Source: Lumbricus rubellus | Lineage: Eukaryota; Annelida; Clitellata; Crassiclitellata; Lumbricidae | Reading direction: 5' to 3' | NCBI GenBank assembly: GCA_945859605.1 | Contig: OX243816.1 | Coordinates: forward strand, 25,434,199 to 25,498,198 | DNA: 64,000 bases | In this document: positions 52,145 through 62,603 of the stretch, one piece after another | Layout: the number at the start of each line of letters is the position of its first letter | Position numbering within the stretch: the stretch's first letter is position 1 | Made by a program: the position numbers and the translations under genes | Notes under the pieces: generated by a model | Seen by the model: only the letters and a program-made list of their open reading frames with translations | The model's database searches: none | What the model was told of the DNA's origin: nothing

Positions 52145-53130
52145 GGTGACCCGTCATAATAGCCCCGTCAAAACAGCCCCGTCATAATCGCCCAAGGACA
52201 AAACAGCCCAGAAAAATTCAGTTCCCGACAAAATAGCCTCGTCAAAATAGTCCCGTCAAAACAGCCCCGTCAAAACAGCCCGTGTAAACAGTTCCGCGAA
52301 AACAGTCATAGACGTCAAAAAACATAGACGACACGGACAACTATTTCAGATATATAAAAACATTCATCCAGCTTCCATTTCTTAAGCGTTTTATCATTCA
52401 TCAACCTTCTATTTAAGATCTATAAAACCTTCATCCAGCTATCATTTCTGAAGCGTTTTATCTGGATCAAGTTTTTTTTAAAAAAAGGATCTAATAATTA
52501 ATCGGAGCTGGATGAGGGTTTTATAGATCTTAAATAGAAGCTGGATGAATGATAAAACGCATAAGAAATGGAAGCGGGATGAAGGTATTTATAGTTTAAA
52601 TAGAAGCTGGATGGATGATCAAACGCTTGAGAAATCGAAGCTGGATGAAGGGTTTTATAGATCTTAAATAGAAGCTGGATGAATGATAAAACGCATAAGA
52701 AATGGAAGCGGGATTAAGGTATTTATAGTTTAAATAGAAGCTGGATGGATGATCAAACGCTTGAGAAATCGAAGCTGGATGAAGCGTTTTATATATCTTA
52801 AATAGAAGCTGGATGTATGATAAACGCGAAGTTCGTTTAACAACGCGATCATTTCCGGAAGTCATCTTAAACTTTACAAGCATTATTTTCACCAATTCGG
52901 CTTTCTTAAAAAGACGTTTATTTCGTCAGTCAATTTTTTAAAATGAAAATCGTGTTATTCCGCGACTTTGTCGGTCCCCGACAAAAAAGCCCCGGGCTGT
53001 TCTGACGTGGCTATTTTGACGGGGCTGTTTTGTCGTTGGGCGATTATGACGGGGCTGTTTTGTCGTTGGGCGATTATGACGGGGCTGTTTTGACAGGGCT
53101 ATTTTGACCGGGCTATTATGACAGGGTGCC
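52145..53130. mobile_element. Array-ended transposon 4 (GTCAAAACAGCCCC units), 9-bp target duplication
   Basis: Flanks CAGTAACAT (52136-52144) and CAGTAACAC (53131-53139) match at 8 of 9. Ends GGTGACCCGTCATAATAG and, read inwards from the right, GGCACCCTGTCATAATAG. The left array 52145-52300 and right array 52975-53130 are inverted runs of GTCAAAACAGCCCC, GTCATAATCGCCC and GACAAAACAGCCC units. The interior (52340-52820) is itself tandem: units with AAATAGAAGCTGGATGAATG and ACGCATAAGAAATGGAAGCG, partly inverted. Non-coding. Confidence 0.82.
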
Positions 53131-53139
53131 CAGTAACAC

Positions 53140-53480
53140 ATCTGATCAACGCATCCGTTATAAAATTGTATCTCTGACATACAACGCTCTTCAAATCTCT
53201 CAGCCCTCCTACGTTCATCAACTATTCACCATCCTACCACCCAGGTCTACTCACTCATCATCGTATCTTTCTCTCTCTTGGCCTGCCTCCAGTATCATCG
53301 TCTCTGAAATTCTGCAACCGCTACTTAGTTTATGCTGCACCAGCCCTTTGGAATGGACTTCCAACAGACCTCCGCCTGTTCATCCATCCTCCTATCTCCT
53401 CAATCTCCCCTCCTAATTCAACCTCTCCTCCTCTTGCACTCTACTGAGCTGCTTTCCATTCATGACTGAAAACCGAGCTC
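53140..53480 (+). pseudogene. LINE C-terminal fragment
   Basis: Plus frame RIRYKIVSLTYNALQISQPS, YVHQLFTI, PPRSTHSSSYLSL, and after a shift SLKFCNRYFTYAAPALWNGL, PTDLRLFIHP. Matches the end of an L1/CR1-like invertebrate LINE ORF. It starts at the right target duplication of array-ended transposon 4. Confidence 0.7.
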
Positions 53481-53509
53481 AGTGTTGTATTTAAGTTTCA
53501 AAACTGGAT

Positions 53510-53862
53510 AACTTTGGTACTGGATCTTTGGTCCTCTCTAAGACCGTCATCATGGAGTACAGATGATCCTAGTGCTTTTCAAGCCATGCTCTTCTCAACT
53601 GTTGTGTGCTTCACTCTTTGGCTAGGTGTGAGCTTCTGGTCCCGCGAGCTCGCCTGGTTATTAAGCAACGCCATGCTTTCTCGGTCGTGGGGCCTACTGT
53701 CTGGAATGACTTCCCGGTTACACTTCGCTCTCTATTTGTGGTCCAGCCGGCTGGGTCCTACAAGTCTCTCAAGTCTTTTTTCTTTGGTCGTGGTTGGGCT
53801 GAGAGCGCCTCTGAATAGTTTCTTTAAGGGGCACTATATAAATGCACTGAATGAATGAATGA
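53510..53862 (+). mobile_element. L2/CR1-like LINE 3' end
   Basis: Reads ELLVPRARLVIKQRHAFSVV, GPTVWNDFPVTLRSLF, SYKSLKSFFFGRGWAESASE, then the 3' hairpin AGCGCCTCTGAATAG … GGGGCACTATATAAATG and a (TGAA)n tail at 53846-53862. 5'-truncated. Confidence 0.8.
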
Positions 53863-53936
53863 ATGAACTGGACGTACATCAGAATCAAATTAAATAATAC
53901 TTATTGAAATCCACTTTATGGACTTCCAGCAATATA

Positions 53937-54105
53937 CAGGGTGGGCCAGCATAAATGCACCAACTTTGATTGCGAATAACTCAACCAATTTCTTAAATTT
54001 ATTTTTACTTAATGTGTCAAATTGAAGATATTTCATTCTAATATTAGACTCAAAAAAGTCGAACTGGCACTAGTTTTGGACAACTCTAGCTACCTCATTG
54101 TTTTG
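53937..54105 (+). repeat. Solo mariner end (CAGGGTGGGCC family)
   Basis: CAGGGTGGGCCAGCATAAATG preceded by ATA. The following 160 bp (TTAGACTCAAAAAAGTCGAA) matches the left end of the mariner remnant at 5434. Its opposite end was not found. Confidence 0.6.
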
Positions 54106-54147
54106 TTATTCATCATCATCATCATCATCGTTATCCGTGGGTTAACA

Positions 54148-54610
54148 ACCCGTAGGTGTCCGACGCCACTCTCTGTCTGAGTCTGTCTCGCATCAAGCTT
54201 CCCAGCTTCAACCGGTCCGGTCAGCAGGTCCGCTCCATACCATTAACATCTTGGAGCCGCTAGACCACCTTGTCCGATTTAAGAGAATATTGGGAGAGAG
54301 GTACGAAGGACAACCTGGGACAATGCCCGTATGTGGCCCACGTATGCTCTCTCCTTCGACTCTCTCCACCGGTCTGTCCTGACCGGCCTGTGCATGTATG
54401 CTCCACATCGTGACACCTTGAAGCATCTGGGTCGCTATGTCACTTGTGTTGTGGTTTTTGCGGATTTATATGGTCTTGGTCTTTTTCTGCCAGTGTATCT
54501 CCACCCATCTGGCAAACCTTCCTCCTTTGTCCGGGCTTAGGACCGGCACAGAGACGTTGTTGGTTCCCTGTGGCGGATGATGGATGCAGTTTAACGTCAT
54601 GCCCAGGACC
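54148..54610 (+). repeat. Two-copy interspersed repeat, copy B
   Basis: Second copy of the 50530-50990 repeat; begins after (ATC)n at 54112-54128 and GTAGGTGTCCGACGCCACTC. The frame PSGKPSSFVRA is shared with copy A. The shared GCCCGTAGGTGTCCGACGCC word also occurs at the RTE tail at 8090, which links the repeat to RTE-like 3' ends. Confidence 0.65.
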
Positions 54611-54722
54611 AGTTTTGTTATTAGTGACTCAATTATTAATTTTTTCTTTTTAATTTTGCCATTTTTTAACTTGATTATGTTTATAATCCCTCAGGTTTCA
54701 GATATTAATAATAAATTTTCAC

Positions 54723-54834
54723 CCTAGAGTGGCAGTCCATGGCAAGATCTGGAAGAACAAAAGTTTCGTCATAATTTGAATTTTCTTTTTCATGCACTTC
54801 CATGCTTAATTCTCCCATATTTTCAGCTCCGAAA
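54723..54834 (-). other. Possible exon upstream of Ig domain 1 (uncertain)
   Basis: Minus frame FGAENMGELSMEVHEKENSN, YDETFVLPDLAMDCHSR ends at a donor AGG|GTGAAA in phase 0, which would fit the phase-0 start of exon 1 at 51814. The acceptor side (AAAATTAG) lacks a pyrimidine tract and there is no domain. It could be an acidic linker, or chance. Confidence 0.25.
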
Positions 54835-54887
54835 CTAATTTTTCTTAAGTACATTCACCATTCAGCTATCATCTTTGCCATAATCAA

Positions 54888-55648
54888 CTACTTACCGGTA
54901 CTTGGTGCCCCTACAACAAAAAGTGTCATAACTCAGTCAAAACTTTTAGGATTTGTCTGAAAGTTTAAACACAACAACAGGGACCATATATACATGAGAT
55001 ATTACAGCCGATTAGAAATATTCGTGTATTTTTCACATTTATGAGCGTTTGAGATGCAGCACCAAAAAATGGAAATTCCAACATGCAAAAGCTAAAAGGA
55101 AGTAAAATTAAGCTAAATATGGTGTTCAAAATGTCCTTTTTGTTCACAAACACACGACCGTAGACGTAGTAGTGTAGTAGCTGTCCCGGCTTCATACTCG
55201 CAGCTTTGGCCGCCTGTCAGTCAAGACCTCAATCCGGGTACATTCAATGGAGCAGCGCGTTTTTCATTCCAGTATTCACGACATCGATAACCGTAGGGCG
55301 CGTCGGGTTGAAGAGTGGCAGCTGTTTGACCAGGTGATCATCGACCGGACCATCAAACAGTAGCATCTATGTCTACGGTCATGTGTTCGAGAGAAAAAAT
55401 TGCATTTTGAACACCATAATAACTGAATTTTACTTCCTTTCAGCTTTTGCATGTTGGAAAGTACCATTCTTCGGTGCTGCATCTCAAACGCTCATAAATT
55501 TGGAAACATCACGAATATTTCTAATCGGCTTTAGGATCTCATGTAAGCATGGTCACTGTTGCTGTGGTTAGAATTTCAGACAAATCCCAAAAGTTTTGAC
55601 CGAATTACGACACTTTTTGTTGCGTTCTACTTTACAGTAGACACAGTG
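54888..55648. mobile_element. Palindromic mariner-like non-autonomous element, copy 3 (left end worn)
   Basis: Right end TAGACACAGTG followed by TA (55649-55650); arms with AGTGTCATAACTCAGTCAAA and its complement; the centre (about 55150-55370) matches copies 1 and 2 (GACATCGATAACCGTAGGGC). More diverged than those. Confidence 0.75.
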
Positions 55649-55774
55649 TATAATAAACCTTGACACAGCAAGCAGCAAGAATTTTGATGCCAGCATCAAA
55701 TCATAAGCCAATGACGTCATACGGAGCAGAAAGCAGCCTGTCCACGTGCAGTCAATAGAACTTCTCATAATAAT

Positions 55775-56381
55775 CAGTGTTGTACGGTAACGAAGTAAAA
55801 GTAACGCGTTACTGTACTTAAGTAAAAGTTTGAGTACTTTCACATGTAACGAAGTATCGAAAAAATGAAATACTTTTACTTTCAACGAAGTAACATTTTA
55901 CCCATATTTCAGTACTTTTACTTCGTTACAATTTATGCGACGCTCGTTACAATGTTCGTTACTTCAAAGCGCTAATTAACAGTTCGTTTCGCTAAGCTAA
56001 ACAGCTTATTCAAATTTGCATACCTAAAAATAGATTTTCGATGGGTGGTGCTCGCTGGATGCACTGCCATTTCTGCAGCAAAACGACTCTTCAGCTGTGC
56101 ATTGTGCTAACAATGAATCGTAAGCGTGCGTACTAGACTCAACGATTAGTGCCATTTCGAGAATTTAGTATTTTTGAAGGTTAATAATCGATTGAGTTAA
56201 GCTTATAGAAAGACTCAGTACTTTTACTTTTTACTTAAAAAGTATTATTTGAAGGGGCTACTTTTTACTTTTACTTAAGTAAAATTTGTGATAAGTACTT
56301 TTACTTTTACTTAAGTAATTAAAATCCGATTTACTTTTACTTTTACTTAAGTACATTTGCCCGATACTTTCAACAACACTG
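55775..56381. mobile_element. hAT-like MITE (AAGTAAAAGTAA repeats)
   Basis: Ends CAGTGTTG and CAACACTG with perfect 8-bp repeats ATAATAAT at 55767-55774 and 56382-56389. Subterminal regions on both sides are full of ACTTAAGTAAAAGT words. 607 bp, non-coding. Confidence 0.88.
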
Positions 56382-56502
56382 ATAATAATAAACAAACTTT
56401 AAATCTATAAAACACTACTTTAAAAAAACTGCATGGGACACCAGCTTATTCGGATCACTGCGTCGGGTCAAAAGGCTTGCCCAGAGATAATGTACTGTAG
56501 AG

Positions 56503-56898
56503 CAGTGGTTCTCAAAATTTTGCAGGCCGCGAACCGGCAATAATTTATTTGGGAAGCTCGTGGACCGCTAACTTTAATGGCAAGTACAAACAAAAGCGAA
56601 CTATAGTATAAAAAACTGATTATAGGGTTATTTATAATTGGGGGATTTTTAATTAGGCCTAATAAAAATTGTTCATAGAGCCATTTGGCAAGTTAAAATA
56701 AGGCACTGGTAATGTATTTTTAAACTTTGAGACAGAATTTTGAATACATTTTAAACAACAATTCGAATAATTTCACAATTTTGAACATATAAATTAATAA
56801 TTAAAATTTATTTTTCACTCTCAGACTTCTTCACGTACCGGCGATCAGGACTCCACGGACCGGCGCCGGTCTGCGGACCACCACTTTGAGAACCACTG
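56503..56898. mobile_element. hAT-like MITE (CAGTGGTTCTCAA ends)
   Basis: Ends CAGTGGTTCTCAAA and TTTGAGAACCACTG with perfect 8-bp repeats CTGTAGAG at 56495-56502 and 56899-56906. CAGTGGTTCTCAA is typical of Charlie-like hAT elements. 396 bp, non-coding. Confidence 0.9.
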
Positions 56899-56929
56899 CT
56901 GTAGAGAGCATCATTTTTTGTTTACCGCT

Positions 56930-57375
56930 CCACATGCTATGTTCCATGTTCTCTGTTCCCTTGTGTTCTGTTGTCCATGTTCCTTTATTCCATGTGTTTC
57001 CTGTTCTTGTAACCTATGTTCTCTGAATTTTTGTATTTCCTTTTTGTGTTTATGTTCCTTGTTCACTGATATTACGTCATGTTCTATATTCCCTGACATT
57101 ACCTATGATGTTTCATTGTTCCCAATGTTCTCTGTTCCTAATGATCCATGTTCTGTGTTCCATATGTTCTACGTTCCATGTTCCCCAATATTCTTTATGA
57201 TGTTCTCTTGTCCTCTGTTCCCTGTTCCTTACGTTCCATGTTCAGTTCCCTATGTTTCATGTTCCATATTTCCTGATATTCCCTATGATGTTCTCTTGCT
57301 CCTTGCTCTCTGTTCTCTGTTACATGTTCCTTTTGGTCTCTGTTCTGTGTTCCCTATATTCCATGCTGCTTGTTC
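56930..57375. repeat. TGTTCCATGTTC-type minisatellite
   Basis: Irregular tandem words of 6-14 bp built from TGTTCC, ATGTTC and CTCTGTTCCC over about 450 bp. The 194-codon plus frame across it (Phe/Cys/Ser/Pro-rich) is a by-product, not a gene. Confidence 0.8.
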
Positions 57376-57810
57376 TACCATCCCCTTGATGAAGTCCTTC
57401 AGACATTTAAATACTCCAGACACTGCTCGTCGTAGGCCTATGCATGTTTCTGTTGTCCTGCAGATTGAGATTGCGTCAGAAGATCCCATCGATGGCAGAT
57501 GACCAAGACGCTTCTTATCCACAAACAATAAGCAGCACATGATTTAGTCATGTTCTATCAATTTTTACTCAACTTTTCTGCTCAGTTTAACAGATAAGCA
57601 GCGCTAAGTTTTCCCAATGATAGCATACGATGACCATGGAAAGTGAAGCTTTCTGACCCATGTGACGTCATTTGCATAGAGAGGTGTTGCCCTCATACTA
57701 GATTTGGATGTAGATTATAGACTGCGATTTGGTTTCATGCACTATCCAGGTTTATTATATCTATAGTGAGAAAATGACAATGATTCAGCCGCAAAACAGT
57801 AGCAATATTC

Positions 57811-58376
57811 ATTCATTCATTCAAGTACCGGTATTTATATAGCGCCTCTTCAAGGAAACTACTCAGAGGCGCTCCCGACTCCAGTACAGCCAAACAGAAC
57901 AGTTTTTAAGTGTTTATAGAATGCGTCAGAGAGTGATCTAGGGAACAGGCGAAGCTCAAGTGGGAGGGCATTCCATACCACCGGGCCAACCACAGAAAAA
58001 GCACGACTCTGCATGATGGAGGTACGAGTAAATGGGACCAAGAGACTCCCCTATCAGCTGAGCGCAGGGACCGACCAGTCCGAGTACTTGACGCAGGCCG
58101 ACAAAGATCAAGTAGGCAAGTTGGAGCAAGACCTAGGTGGCATCGCCATATCAAGGAAGAGATTCTGTATTCGATGCGCTTACGGACAGGGAGCCAATGC
58201 AGAACCTCCAGCATGTAATTTGTAACGTGACCAAATTTCGGCAGTTGACCAATGAGGCGCGCTGCAGCTTGTAGAATACGATCAAGAGAAGATAACTGAC
58301 CAGATGGTAAACCAGCATGAAGGGAAAGGCAGTAATCAAGACGAGCAATTGCAAAATATGAATAAATACTCACCAT
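57811..58376 (-). mobile_element. L2/CR1-like LINE 3' end with coding
   Basis: Minus coding in two frames: ARLDYCLSLHAGLPSGQLSS, LDRILQAAARLIGQLPKFGH, VLHWLPVRKRIEYRISSLIW, then VPFTRTSIMQSRAFSVVGPV and VWNALPLELRLFPRSLSDAF. Hairpin GAGCGCCTCTGAGTAG … GAAGAGGCGCTATATAA at about 57838-57875 and tail (TGAA)n at 57811-57825. Best-preserved C-terminus of this LINE family in the window. Confidence 0.88.
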
Positions 58377-58808
58377 AAAGATGAAAAAACTTCCTGAAAC
58401 TCATAAAAACTGCATTAAATGAATCAAATTCTACCTATTGAACATTTAGTATAGTTAAGTTAAATCCTGAAATTAGAAAATTTATGCAAAAAACACAAGA
58501 GATAAAAACAATTTAAATAATGTAAATTGACAAGGTTCCACAATAGTGAATGTTCTTAATTTACCCAAATCATTATGAAAGAACTGCAATAATGCTAATT
58601 TTAATTAATTATATTTAAGACAGATTAAACTTTTTACACAGCTACAATTCACAACTACTATAATAGTGAAAGTAAGCCTAAACTGTCTAATTTAAGTAAG
58701 ATCAGATTGACAAACTTGTTTTAAACTGTATTTTATTTTATTATTTTATTTAGCTTTTGCAACTACATACTGAATTACAGTTATGTATGCATGACATTGT
58801 ATGTGCAC

Positions 58809-59017
58809 TTGTTATAGCGCCCCTTCAAGGCTTCTACTCAGAAGCGCTCCCGACTGCAGTGCGGACACTGAATCGAAGTTTCACACCAAAGCGCTGAGCA
58901 ATTGCAAGTGAAGGAATTGCCCAAGGTCCCTATGAGGCAGCTTGAGGTGGATTCAAACCAGCAAACCCTCTGGCTGCAAGGCAATTAACATACCCACTAC
59001 ACCACCATGCCCCACAA
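58809..59017 (-). mobile_element. tRNA-derived SINE with LINE-type 3' hairpin
   Basis: In minus orientation it starts GGGGCATGGTGGTGTAGTGG (A box TGGTGTAGTGGGTA) and has a B-box GGTTTGAATCC. The body ends in GGGAGCGCTTCTGAGTAG … CTTGAAGGGGCGCTATAACA, the same 3' structure as the L2/CR1-like LINEs in this window. Such shared ends are the known basis for SINE mobilisation by a partner LINE. 58377-58808 to the left is A/T-rich with nothing recognisable. Confidence 0.85.
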
Positions 59018-59392
59018 TTGCAAGTAATGTAGAAAGATTAGATTGAAGAAGACAAATTTCCAAAATTATAAAATTTATCACAAGCATCAAGACTAAGTAT
59101 AACATGAACTCTGAAAATTTAGTGGAGTCACAATCATGCCACCTGGCACAGTTGGCACCTTACAGCAAAAAACATGCAGAATTGTACAACTGTCACCAGA
59201 ATGCATTATTTTACACAATAAGAAAGAGAGTGTAAACAGATGTGAAGTTAATCTTAAACTCGACGCAATTTTACAAGTGCACCAGTGTAGCTACTCACAT
59301 ATTTAGCTGCAGCTCAAATTCATGTATTATAATAGTAGCTACCATTCAATTTGCAAAAGAAGTTGCTGTCCTCACGATACGATAATATATTA

Positions 59393-60305
59393 TGTGACCC
59401 ATATGACAAAAACTAGGCGTATGTTGCAACACACACTTCTGAAATAATGACCGAAATGTGATAAAAACTGGTTTTTATCTCAATTTTTGGTATTTTGACA
59501 GATAATGATAAATGATTATATTTTAAACACATTTAAACAACAATTTTTGAAAAACCTCATTTTTAATGATATTTTGTATGATTTGAAGTAACTATTGTCT
59601 AATAATAATAATTTCCTTTTTGAACAATCCAATTGACAGACTGCAACCGGTTACAGCGTACAACTATAATAATTGAAACAATTCACAAGAACGCAAATCA
59701 CAAATCTTAAAGCATAACAGAAAAGACGGCATGCAATACAAAGGCGCTAATAGCAGCCTAAAAAGCACATCTATCCTACGGGGCTTCGAGAATTCAACTT
59801 GAGTCCGCTTATCTCCATGCCAGTGTGTTATCCCATGTGCCACCAAGCCCATGCCCCCAATAATTCAACGACTATTCCTGAATTTTACCACTTTCCCACC
59901 ATGATAGCCATATTCAGCACGATGCTAGCATAGCATTCGGGAGCGCCTCTGAGTAGAAAGAGCTTGAAGGGGCGCTATAACAAGTGCACATACAAAAAAG
60001 CAAATGATGCATTATCAAAAACCCCATACTTCATTCTAGCCTATTATGCAGTTCGTTTAAATGTTCCAAATTTAATTCAATTCTGAACATGGTTGCTAAA
60101 GAATTTTGCATTCAAAATTTACAGGAAACTTCAGATGCATTTTCCCAAAATTGTAATTTGAATGGTTGAACCATATTTTTACTCATAACTTTGAACAGGA
60201 ACATGGTAGAACAATAAGATTTGTGTCATTTTAAGGCAGAGTTCTCTTAAAAGATGTATAACTCTCAAAAACTGACTCAAGCCTGGTTTGGTCAGATAGG
60301 TCACA
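59393..60305. mobile_element. TA-flanked MITE (TGTGACC ends) with nested LINE/SINE 3' end
   Basis: Starts TGTGACCCATATGACAAAAA and ends GTCAGATAGGTCACA with TA on both sides (59391-59392; 60306-60307). Related to the MITE at 15666-16259 in its outer ends. Contains a LINE/SINE 3' hairpin at 59938-59990 (GGGAGCGCCTCTGAGTAG … GGGGCGCTATAACAAGTGCA). 59018-59392 shows nothing. Confidence 0.65.
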
Positions 60306-60589
60306 TATTTACTAGATAGCATATGCATTGTGAGGTTTGGATTCACAGTATGTTTGATCACTTTTATTTAATTTATTTACACCAAAATGCGGATAGCAAT
60401 TGGTATATTAAAGAATATTCTTATCTTATCTCATCTTATAAACTGCTGGAGGAAGATTTGTCCAAAGCTGGCTAGAAACCAAGCAACAGGATCCATATTT
60501 AGCATGATGCAGTTGCAAATATTGATCCAAAATGGATCCTATAACACGATCTGTCTTTTTAAAAGGATACAACATTTGCCATTTCCTTG

Positions 60590-61025
60590 CACATGATTCA
60601 AACATCTAAATTGGTTAACAGAGAGAATTTTCATTTTCTGTTTATATTCAGCATTACATTTGGCAAATAAAGGAAGACATTCCCTTCACAGTTTACACTT
60701 CTCAACTGCAGCACTGGTGTGGTGTTGCCTTCTTAGTTTGGCCTCTGCTTACGTCAAGGAGTTTTGCCACTCCACACACGATTTCTAGACATGCCATTGC
60801 CTTCGCTCCTCTGCACAGGGCGAACTTCTTGTCCCCTATGCATGTACTTCTACCAGGCAGAGACACGGTTTCTCTGTTGCTGGCTTTTTGGTCTGGAATG
60901 GACATATCTCCATACCTGCATCAGCTGCGAAGGGTCCCTCCGATCATTACTTGAGATTGGGTCAGGAGTGCTGCTGAGTATTAACCTTAAAGGGGCGCTA
61001 TATAAACCCATGTAATAAATGTAAT
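60590..61025 (+). mobile_element. L2/CR1-like LINE 3' end, decayed
   Basis: Plus fragments ELLVPYACTSTRQRHGFSVA, FLVWNG and a hairpin-like AGGAGTGCTGCTGAGTATT … AAGGGGCGCTATATAAACCC, followed by TAATAAATGTAATGAA. Frames are broken. Confidence 0.65.
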
Positions 61026-61294
61026 GAATTTACAGTACCGTTTTGCAAATAAGACTCTCAATTTAGCATAATTCTTCCTATATTTGTGCGTCATTCGGGT
61101 CGCTAATATATTCGTTTAGAGGAAATTAGTGGCAATCGAGACTCCGCCTACAAATCATTAGCTGGATCGCTAATGACAGCGGAGGCTAGGGGGCTTAATT
61201 AATGGCACTTATTGGGAAGCAGGTCATCTCTGCTTCCGTATATTGCTTGCTCTGTAGGATTACTGCATCTGTTTTCATCAGTGTACTGCATTAT

Positions 61295-61560
61295 ATTTAG
61301 GCATTTATAAAGCGACACTAGTATATGTTGAATCGTTCAGAAGCGCTCCCAGTAGGCAAGGCACCACGAGAAGAAGCAGGTTTGAGATCAGAGACGGAAG
61401 AAGAGAGACTGCCAGACAGAATTGCAGAGCGAACAGGAGGCGAAGACGCATTCCAGAGTCAAAAGGGAAGGGCCAATTGAGGCAAATGATCCAGAATTCT
61501 AGACTGAGTTGGGAAAACACAAAGCCAGTTTATTGGAGAAACAAAGTGGACGGTGGGAGA
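61295..61560 (-). mobile_element. L2/CR1-like LINE 3' end, decayed
   Basis: Minus orientation: coding traces (SRILDHLPQLALPF, LWNASSPPVRSAILSG) then GGGAGCGCTTCTGAACGA … GTGTCGCTTTATAAATGCC. 61561-61830 has no recognisable feature. Confidence 0.55.
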
Positions 61561-61837
61561 GGCAGAATGGGGGCAAAGCATTACACCAACCAGATATTTC
61601 GAGACAAGACCCCGCTGAACCTTAGGGGTTAAGAAGAGGATGTCTAAAAATTATTGTAGAAAATACATTATTTCTTGTTTTAAAGCTGGGAAATATGGTG
61701 CTTTCAACAAAGTCAGTGAATTGACTTTTTGATAACTAAAACACTGGTGTGTTAGGCATGTGCATTAAACCAATGCTTAAGATTACTTGATGAGATAGAG
61801 ACTGTCGCTATACTAAGTCGTTTAGGCTTATCGATAA

Positions 61838-61852
61838 TGCACACACACACAC

Positions 61853-61890
<38 letters not shown>
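61838..61890. repeat. (CA)n microsatellite
   Basis: Long CA run followed by CCCACATATA-type repeats to about 61935. Confidence 0.95.
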
Positions 61891-61935
61891 ACATATACCC
61901 ACCCACATATACCAGATATATACCCACCCACATAA

Positions 61936-62200
61936 TACCACTGCTGCCAATGGTCTTCTTGTTGTTCCCCGCATGCGAGGAGCTACTGCCCAATCTAGAA
62001 GCTTTGCTTATGGTGGCCCTTCTTGCTGGAACCGCCTCCCCCACAAGCTACGTCTTGAGCTCCTTGGTCTCTCTCTTCCCCTGTTCCGTAAACGCCTGAA
62101 GACTACTGTTTGTTAGAGGTAGCGCTGACTTGGATCGGGAGCGCTACTGAATCTGTGAGCCGCGTTTTACAAATGTTCAATTACAATTACAAATACAAAT
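61936..62200 (+). mobile_element. LINE 3' end
   Basis: Plus frame NGLLVVPRMRGATAQSRSFA, YGGPSCWNRLPHKLRLELLG, LSLPLFRKRLKTTVC. Then GGGAGCGCTACTGAATC, a partly altered hairpin, and a tail of ACAAATT-like repeats. Confidence 0.7.
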
Positions 62201-62230
62201 TACTACAGCCTATAATATAGGCTGTAGTAA
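62188..62230. repeat. Perfect short inverted repeat
   Basis: ACAAATTACTACAGCCTATA immediately followed by its near-complete complement (ATATAGGCTGTAGTAATTTG). Arms of about 20 bp with almost no loop. May be a cruciform-prone site or a minimal MITE. Confidence 0.7.
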
Positions 62231-62603
62231 TTTGTAATTGTACTGTATATTATTAATTGTACAGTATATTATATTGTACTTATACTTAGTGATGATTTGA
62301 AATTCTAATGTAATTTATGAAAGAAGGTGACTGACGTATACGAATGCTTACAAAAGTAATAAAGCACACCAACCAGTGTGCTTTGCAGTACTTAAAGTGC
62401 ACTCCAATGTTGTAGTTCGGCCCCCACTGCAGTGCTTCTTTTAGCCTGCAATCTATTTCATATTGTTTACTACAGGGATTCTCAACCACTTTCAGAGTCA
62501 GTCACCTTTACCACGGCACCTCGCTTTAATTTCATCCAGTTTTCTTTCTCTTAGTTCTTTTTAGGGTTGCATGCAGGTGGCTTTCAGGAATTACGTTACG
62601 GGG

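Noticed and set aside
56918..57502. 194-codon plus frame rich in Cys, Phe, Ser and Pro
   Set aside because: It coincides with the TGTTCC minisatellite; composition follows the repeat.
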